The position numbers were made by a program, and so were the translations under genes. This document shows, piece by piece, positions 59,032 through 64,000 of a DNA stretch of 64,000 nucleotides; within the stretch, counting starts at the first letter, position 1, and every line of letters starts with the position of its first letter. Below the pieces are notes generated by a model that saw nothing but the letters and a program-made list of their open reading frames with translations, was not told where the DNA came from and ran no database searches. The stretch comes from a virus. The stretch covers positions 1-64,000 of the IMG/VR virus record IMGVR_UViG_3300047546_003518. One strand, 5' to 3'.

Positions 59032-59655
59032 TTACTGGACAACCGTTTTCAACTGCAAATATAGCTGATCAATGCTGCCATTGTTATCAATCACATGATC
59101 AAACTTTGTGCCAACCCAGGCTGTTTCGCTGGCATGGATACCCAGCTGTTTTAACTTAGCGGCTGCAACTGCATCACCCTTGTTGGCATTAGCTGCCATA
59201 ATATGCCAACTAGGTAGTTGACCTCGCTGTACCCAAATCACCTGCCCACCTGCTTCTTTGATGGCTTTGATTTCATTTGGAAACCGACAGTCACTGATAA
59301 CAATGTTGTCTTTGCTGCTACGCAATCGAGCTTCTAAGCTGGCAATCCAGATGTCATCATGAAAGCCTTTGCGACATACTTCTGTGCCCCAGTATTGTAG
59401 GACCCAACGAGGAGTCAGTTCTGGCATGTCAAGCTTTTTAGCCCACCACGGATCTACTTGCTCTCGCCATGATCGGGCTTCTTTGGTTCGCCCTTCCAGG
59501 AGTTCTCTGTCCCAACCAAATACTGCGGCTACAGCATCTTTAAGAGTGGATGCAAACGAATCGCGTCGGAACTCGTGAAAGTTTACAAGATAATCTGCGG
59601 CTGTATCTTTGCCAGATCCAATAAAACCGCATACGCCAATAATTTGTTTTGTCAT
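59032..59655 (-). CDS. Deoxynucleoside monophosphate kinase, T4 gp1-like
   Basis: 207 residues. P-loop GFIGSGKDT (10-18) with the dNMP-kinase features FRRDSFASTLKD and QYWGTEVCRKGFHDDIWI, then VISDCRFPNEIKAI. It phosphorylates dNMPs toward dNTPs, complementing the ribonucleotide reductase. TTGACA-18-TAATAT ends 5 bases before the ATG. An early-type gene set between late structural genes. Confidence 0.92.
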   Translation of the reverse strand: MTKQIIGVCGFIGSGKDTAADYLVNFHEFRRDSFASTLKDAVAAVFGWDRELLEGRTKEARSWREQVDPWWAKKLDMPELTPRWVLQYWGTEVCRKGFHDDIWIASLEARLRSSKDNIVISDCRFPNEIKAIKEAGGQVIWVQRGQLPSWHIMAANANKGDAVAAAKLKQLGIHASETAWVGTKFDHVIDNNGSIDQLYLQLKTVVQ

Positions 59656-59660
59656 GCACT

Positions 59661-59690
59661 ATATTAGCAAAAAAGCCAACATAATGTCAA
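59661..59690 (-). promoter_or_regulatory. Sigma-70-like promoter, TTGACA-18-TAATAT
   Basis: The -10 ends 5 bases before the dNMP kinase ATG. Confidence 0.75.
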
Positions 59691-59698
59691 GTTACCAA

Positions 59699-60454
59699 TT
59701 ATCCAAATATAAAGCCTAGAGGTGTTCCGCCTTCGGCGTAAGTCTTAAGATCTTCTTCAAGCTTTTCTAATTCGGCCTGTGCTTGTGTGATCAAGTCGGC
59801 TCCATTGAGCTGTACACCACCCTGAGGACCCGCTAGTTGAGCAAACTTGCTTCGAGCTTGTCCTAGCATCATTTTAGCGTGTGCTAGTGCATAGTCTTTG
59901 ATCCATGGCGCAGAGCTGGTGTCTGCTAACAACTCTTCATCAGGTCTATAATTGTAGGTGTGAATAATTATTTGCTCTTCAGAATTAAATCGTCTGTGCA
60001 ACGACAATCTTTTTGAAGTATTTGAAAAATTATAAGTTACATAGGCACCAAACATTGTGGCCAAAAGTTCTCGATGTCCCATGTATAATTCAAATGTTGT
60101 TGCTCGTCCTGCTTTAGCATAGCTCAACAAATACATGTTCAAATAGCCAGCTTCAAAAGGATCAAAACCAGTGGCACCAGACCCACCTGAGCTCACGCCA
60201 CCGCTGTTTTGTCTATAGACATTTCTGACTTCAATTACTTCGTCAGGAAGCACATATTCATTGACTTCAGGCTCTAGAGTTAGAACCATAAAACTTTCTT
60301 CAACTGCGCGACTACTGCGCTGGCGGTATTTAGACACGGCTTTATCAATAGCCATATCATAGTGCTCTTTATCAAGTTCAACATCTACCATGCCTCCGCC
60401 GAGGCTTAGTTCAATGAACTTTTGAGCTTTGTTTCTTTGAGTAGTATCTGCCAT
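59699..60454 (-). CDS. Neck protein, gp13-like
   Basis: 251 residues. Helical N-terminus (LDKEHYDMAIDKAVSKYRQRSSRAVEESFMVLTLEPEVNEYVLPDEVIEVRNVYR) and the later segment WIKDYALAHAKMMLGQARSKFAQL correspond to the gp13 layout in aquatic T4-like phages. gp13 binds the portal and seals the filled head. In T4 it is directly followed by genes 14 and 15 on the same strand; here those lie on the opposite strand. Confidence 0.7.
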   Translation of the reverse strand: MADTTQRNKAQKFIELSLGGGMVDVELDKEHYDMAIDKAVSKYRQRSSRAVEESFMVLTLEPEVNEYVLPDEVIEVRNVYRQNSGGVSSGGSGATGFDPFEAGYLNMYLLSYAKAGRATTFELYMGHRELLATMFGAYVTYNFSNTSKRLSLHRRFNSEEQIIIHTYNYRPDEELLADTSSAPWIKDYALAHAKMMLGQARSKFAQLAGPQGGVQLNGADLITQAQAELEKLEEDLKTYAEGGTPLGFIFG

Positions 60455-60470
60455 GTGGTGTCTCCGATAG

Positions 60471-60476
60471 TATTTA
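60471..60476 (-). promoter_or_regulatory. Late promoter motif GGTAAATAC
   Basis: 16 bases before the gp13-like ATG at 60454, with CGGAGAC between as ribosome-binding site. Confidence 0.6.
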
Positions 60477-60497
60477 CCGGAGACACCTTGGCAAAAC

Positions 60498-61748
60498 TTA
60501 CTTGATAACGCGGAGCAAGATAGTTTCTGGACTAATGCGGGCTTTTAGCTTGGTTTCTACGCTCTTGATAGGGTCCATAAACTTGCGTAGTTGTGGCTTT
60601 CCGGACACTTTAAACCTATCTAGTACTTCCTGTGGCTTGCGTAGAGTTTTGCAAACACTCAGCGTTTCGCTAAAGCCAGTAATAGCACTACCTTTAACGC
60701 CCAAGCTAGTGATTACCATATCACCATGTGTATTGGCATGGAATCTGCCTAGCTTGCGAGTCTTAGTGTTATAGACCCAGAGCTCAGTGCAGCCAATAAT
60801 GTCTCGCGGATCAATACTGTTAAGCTTGAGCTCAGGGAACTCTTTGAGATACTTTAGATTTCTAACCAGCTTTTCAGGTGACACTGGCTTGCGCTTAGGC
60901 TTGGCACGGGTTGCAATTTTTGCAGTCTTGTATGCATTGGCTCCGTCAATGATGCTTTGGTAAAATTTGATTGCATCCTTGGCACCTCGCTTGCCAAGGT
61001 GCTTGTAACCTTCAAGCAATTGCGGGCACTTACCTTCGAGGTATTCTTCCAGTTCAGCAATATGACGCTGATATATTTCTGGAATCTTTGCGGCAAATTG
61101 TGCCGGTAGGCCCGACGCTTGCAAGAATTTGTAAGTGTCAAACTCCTTCTTGCTGTCAAAGTATTCGTCAATGGCTCCTTCAATTTCGCCTACTACTTCA
61201 CTAAACTTTTCACGCAGGCGGTCCTGAATGGTTTCTTTCTTTGTTTCTACTTCAGTAGCCGACGGCTCTGCTTTTGCAGGCTTTTGCTTTGTCAGCATTT
61301 CTTCGCACTCTGCAATGCGTTTATTAATAAATGCCAGGTCTTTTTCCGGATCTTTTACCTTAAGTCCGGCCATAAACATCCTGCAACGGAAGCCCAGTGT
61401 AGAGCCAAGGTGCCAATCTGCCAATGGTTTAAACTTTTTTGGATACTCCTCATAGCCCGGGGTTATAGCGCACCAATCCTCAAAGAACTCACGAGCATCT
61501 TTGCCATCACAATTGTAATTGTACCAGTTGAATGCTCGCCCCAAGCGCGAGTTCAGCTCTTCTGTAGTCCAAGACTCTTGGTTCTCCCAAGAAGGTTCAT
61601 CTCCTAGGTATTTTACATCAATGCTTTTAATTGCCCGAAGCTTGGTTTTGCCGTCTGCCATGTATTTGGTAGCAGGCGCAGTTCTAGTACTGCGGGCAAT
61701 GGGCTTTTTGGCCCTCTTAACAGGTGCGGATTTAGTTGCTAGTGCCAT
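60498..61748 (-). CDS. Basic phage protein, unknown function
   Basis: 416 residues, basic, beginning with a Lys/Arg/Ala-rich tail (MALATKSAPVKRAKKPIARS). ENQESWTTEELNSRLGRAFNWYNYNCDGKDAREFFEDW is a conserved-looking Trp/Tyr-rich segment, then long helices. I recall similar proteins from marine phages without function. A perfect TTGACA-17-TATAAT promoter and AGGAGAG lie upstream, so it is expressed early and strongly. Confidence 0.7.
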   Translation of the reverse strand: MALATKSAPVKRAKKPIARSTRTAPATKYMADGKTKLRAIKSIDVKYLGDEPSWENQESWTTEELNSRLGRAFNWYNYNCDGKDAREFFEDWCAITPGYEEYPKKFKPLADWHLGSTLGFRCRMFMAGLKVKDPEKDLAFINKRIAECEEMLTKQKPAKAEPSATEVETKKETIQDRLREKFSEVVGEIEGAIDEYFDSKKEFDTYKFLQASGLPAQFAAKIPEIYQRHIAELEEYLEGKCPQLLEGYKHLGKRGAKDAIKFYQSIIDGANAYKTAKIATRAKPKRKPVSPEKLVRNLKYLKEFPELKLNSIDPRDIIGCTELWVYNTKTRKLGRFHANTHGDMVITSLGVKGSAITGFSETLSVCKTLRKPQEVLDRFKVSGKPQLRKFMDPIKSVETKLKARISPETILLRVIK

Positions 61749-61782
61749 GGTTCTCTCCTAAGAGTATGTATCCAATATGACT

Positions 61783-61811
61783 ATTATAGCTTCTCTCACA
61801 CTTGCTGTCAA
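61783..61811 (-). promoter_or_regulatory. Perfect sigma-70 promoter, TTGACA-17-TATAAT
   Basis: Full consensus on the minus strand; predicted start about 61776, leader 28 bases. It lies 15 bases from the rightward late promoter at 61826. Confidence 0.9.
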
Positions 61812-61825
61812 GCAAAAGGATACGG

Positions 61826-61831
61826 TAAATA
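61826..61831 (+). promoter_or_regulatory. Late promoter motif CGGTAAATA
   Basis: Plus-strand late motif 16 bases before the gp14-like ATG. Confidence 0.65.
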
Positions 61832-61847
61832 AGCTTGAGGATCAAAT

Positions 61848-62966
61848 ATGCCAAAATTATCACTGTGGAAAAACGCTAAAACCAAAGACTATTTTTATCA
61901 GGATCGTGTGATCCGTGAAGCCGTTGGTGCGGGCGGAACTTCCTTTTTGATCCATAAGTATCTTGGGCCTGCCGCTACAGAAGATGGTAGTGATCCTGCA
62001 AGACCAAAATTATCTGAGCAGGACCAAATTAGCGAGCTAGACATGCAGGACCTGTTGTTTATGGAAAATCGTGACCGCGTATACGACACAACTATTTACG
62101 AATTGCGCGGCACCTACAATGTAACTGATCAGGATTTTGATCTAAGCCAATTTGGTTTGTTTTTAAATGCTGATACTTTGTTTATTACCTTTCATACCAA
62201 TGAAATGGTAGAGCGTTTGGGCCGTAAACTTATGGCAGGGGATGTTGTTGAAGTTCCTCACCTAAACGACGACTTATTGCTAGATGCTACTGCAAAAAGC
62301 ATTAACAAATTTTATGCTGTGCAAGATGCAAGCCGCGCCGCAGAAGGTTTTGGCCCAACATGGTGGCCACACTTGTGGCGTGTTAAGGTATCACCAATTA
62401 ATGATGCACAAGAGTATCGTAGCATACTAGGCGATCCTGAGGATGCTGATAGCTTAAAGAATGCTCTAAGCACTTATCAAACTGAAATTAAAATTGACAA
62501 AGCCATACTTGCAAGTGCAGAGTCGTTTACGCCAGGTGTAGGATATCCTGCAGGATATCCAAACAATTCTCCCGACGAGCCCACTTACACTCCTGCTATC
62601 AATGTGATGCGAACAGGTGGTATTAGTGACAATACTGTAATGACTAGAGAATTGGCAGCAGCTCGCGGCGATACCACTGATGTGCCAACTGGGTTAACAT
62701 TTCCTAGTCAACCCAATCAAGGTGATTTGTTTATTCGTGTTGACTTTACTCCTAATCGACTGTTTGCTTATCGAGGATCAAGATGGCACAGAGTTCTTGA
62801 TGTTGAAATTACCGACTGGCGAGCTAATACTGTTAATGCTGGTAGCTTTATTCAAAATCCGGCCGGCACAACTGCCAACGGATTTGGAACAGATATATCT
62901 TCAGTACCAAGCAGTCAACCATTGAGTCAAGTATTTACTAAACCAAAACCCAAGGCAGACAACTAA
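61848..62966 (+). CDS. Neck protein, gp14-like
   Basis: 372 residues. The segment RVYDTTIYELRGTYNVTDQDFDLSQFGLFLNADTLFITFHTNEMVERLGRKLMAGDVVEVPHL...FYAVQDASRAAEGFGPTWWPHLWRVKVSPINDAQEY follows gp14 of T4-like phages (Y-E-x-x...F.LFG.....D...F........G.R...GD.V..P) with a longer C-terminal extension. gp14 joins head and tail with gp13 and gp15. Stop and next start overlap (TAATG). Confidence 0.7.
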   Translation: MPKLSLWKNAKTKDYFYQDRVIREAVGAGGTSFLIHKYLGPAATEDGSDPARPKLSEQDQISELDMQDLLFMENRDRVYDTTIYELRGTYNVTDQDFDLSQFGLFLNADTLFITFHTNEMVERLGRKLMAGDVVEVPHLNDDLLLDATAKSINKFYAVQDASRAAEGFGPTWWPHLWRVKVSPINDAQEYRSILGDPEDADSLKNALSTYQTEIKIDKAILASAESFTPGVGYPAGYPNNSPDEPTYTPAINVMRTGGISDNTVMTRELAAARGDTTDVPTGLTFPSQPNQGDLFIRVDFTPNRLFAYRGSRWHRVLDVEITDWRANTVNAGSFIQNPAGTTANGFGTDISSVPSSQPLSQVFTKPKPKADN

Positions 62967-64000
62967 TGAGTCAACAATATTTTTATGATCAACAAATTAG
63001 ACGCTGGCTCTTACAGTTTATGCGCTTGTTCAGTGGCTTTTCTGTAAAGATGGGCAAAGACGGCACTGGTGCCGACCATTATCATCAAGTACCAGTGCGT
63101 TACGGTGATACAACTCGCATGAGTCAGCACATTCTACGCAAAAACAGTGAAAACACTATTCTAAGCGTGCCGGCTATTAGTTGTTACATTGCTGAACTGT
63201 TGCCTAATGCTGAAAGAAGAATGACTCCGACTTATCAAGAAACGGTTCAGATATACGAAAAGCTTTATGATGACGCCACTGGTACCTACCAAGATAAGGT
63301 TGGCGAGACATATTCGCTTGATAGACATTCTCCTATTCCGTATGACTTAACAATCAATGTTGACATATGGACTAGTAATACGGAACAAAAACTTCAACTG
63401 CTTGAACAAATCTTGTTGCTGTTTAATCCCAGCGTTAACTTGCAAAGCAGCCAAAATCCTTACGACTGGACTAGCTTGGCAGTGGTTGAGTTAATTAACA
63501 TCACATGGACGGCCAGGGCAATCCCTCAAGGCACCGACGACATCATTGATGTTGCTAGTTTAATCTTTCAGTTGCCTATCTTCCTTACACCTCCCGCAAA
63601 GGTCAAGAGACAAGTTCTCATTCACAGTATTCTAAACAATGTTGGTGCTGACTTTGGCTTTATCGACGACATTATCATCAACAGCAATTTTCAAAGTCGT
63701 CAATGGATTACATTCAAAGACAGGCACATTCGTGTTACCGGTGAGTATGTACAGTTGTTAAACAAAGACAACACTATTGTTGATCCAGAGACTGGTGAGA
63801 ATTTAAGTTGGAAATTGCACTTTGACAACTATGGCGGTATCAATGATGGTATCACTGAAATTAGACTTAAACTGGGCAGCATTGATGATCCGCAAGAGGT
63901 TATTCTTAAAGTAAGTCAGGTCGGTGGAAATCCCAATATACTAAGTTACGAAATGGACAATTCCACTTTACCAACCAATACTATTGGCATGATCAACGGT
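62966..64000 (+). CDS. Tail terminator / sheath stabiliser, gp15-like (partial)
   Basis: First 345 codons; the frame runs off the window. YFYDQQIRRWLLQFMRLFSGFSVKMGK...YHQVPVRYGDTTRMSQHILRKNSENTILSVPAISCYIAELLPNAERR...YDLTINVDIWTSNTEQKLQLLEQILLLFNPSVNLQ matches T4 gp15, which caps the finished tail and joins it to the neck. It is already longer than T4 gp15 (272 residues). The start overlaps the gp14-like stop. Confidence 0.85.
   Translation, partial: MSQQYFYDQQIRRWLLQFMRLFSGFSVKMGKDGTGADHYHQVPVRYGDTTRMSQHILRKNSENTILSVPAISCYIAELLPNAERRMTPTYQETVQIYEKLYDDATGTYQDKVGETYSLDRHSPIPYDLTINVDIWTSNTEQKLQLLEQILLLFNPSVNLQSSQNPYDWTSLAVVELINITWTARAIPQGTDDIIDVASLIFQLPIFLTPPAKVKRQVLIHSILNNVGADFGFIDDIIINSNFQSRQWITFKDRHIRVTGEYVQLLNKDNTIVDPETGENLSWKLHFDNYGGINDGITEIRLKLGSIDDPQEVILKVSQVGGNPNILSYEMDNSTLPTNTIGMING

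Overview
The window is a 64-kb segment of a T4-like tailed phage (myovirus) genome, not a bacterial chromosome. Diagnostic T4-type genes include the contractile sheath (gp18), tail tube (gp19), large terminase (gp17), head-completion nuclease (gp4), neck proteins (gp13-gp15), UvsX, UvsY, UvsW, gp32, gp41 helicase, gp61 primase, dNMP kinase and a class Ia ribonucleotide reductase. The collagen-like fibre and the marine/cyanophage-like form of many proteins suggest an aquatic phage. A circularly permuted tmRNA gene and many apparently leaderless genes suggest an alphaproteobacterial (or less likely betaproteobacterial) host; that is inference only.

Layout. (1) 1-2.5 kb: six tRNA genes on the minus strand (Gly, Glu, Leu, Ala, Val, Thr in transcription order). 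Two structured non-coding blocks lie among them, and a short promoter-to-terminator transcription unit lies upstream. (2) 1-10 kb: an accessory island of small-molecule or amino-acid chemistry. It holds two asparagine-synthetase-like PP-loop ATPases, four proteins with an HxD...H...R 2-oxoglutarate/Fe(II) oxygenase signature, two GNAT acetyltransferases, an SAM-methyltransferase-like protein and an ABM-like protein. (3) 9.8-14.8 kb: small phage proteins, an outer-membrane beta-barrel protein with signal peptide, a metallophosphoesterase, a radical SAM protein and the permuted tmRNA gene. (4) 14.8-18.7 kb: baseplate/spike proteins including PAAR-CHAP and M15 peptidase. (5) 18.6-23.6 kb: glutaredoxin, NrdB, NrdA and a PD-(D/E)XK nuclease. 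(6) 23.6-31.5 kb: virion-associated candidates, including a 1,074-residue protein with a ligase-like KxDG domain. (7) 32-46 kb: the replication and recombination module. (8) 46-49 kb: collagen-like fibre. (9) 49-64 kb: packaging, tail, neck and head-completion genes.

Regulation visible in the sequence. Sigma-70-like promoters (TTGACA, 17-18 bp, TATAAT) precede replication and early-type genes. A T4-type late motif, TAAATA, precedes structural genes. In at least a dozen genes either element ends only about 4-9 bases before the start codon, which implies leaderless mRNAs. Intrinsic terminators separate most units. The gp43 DNA polymerase, gp44 and gp45, portal and capsid genes are not in this window. 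The last gene (gp15-like) runs off the right end.
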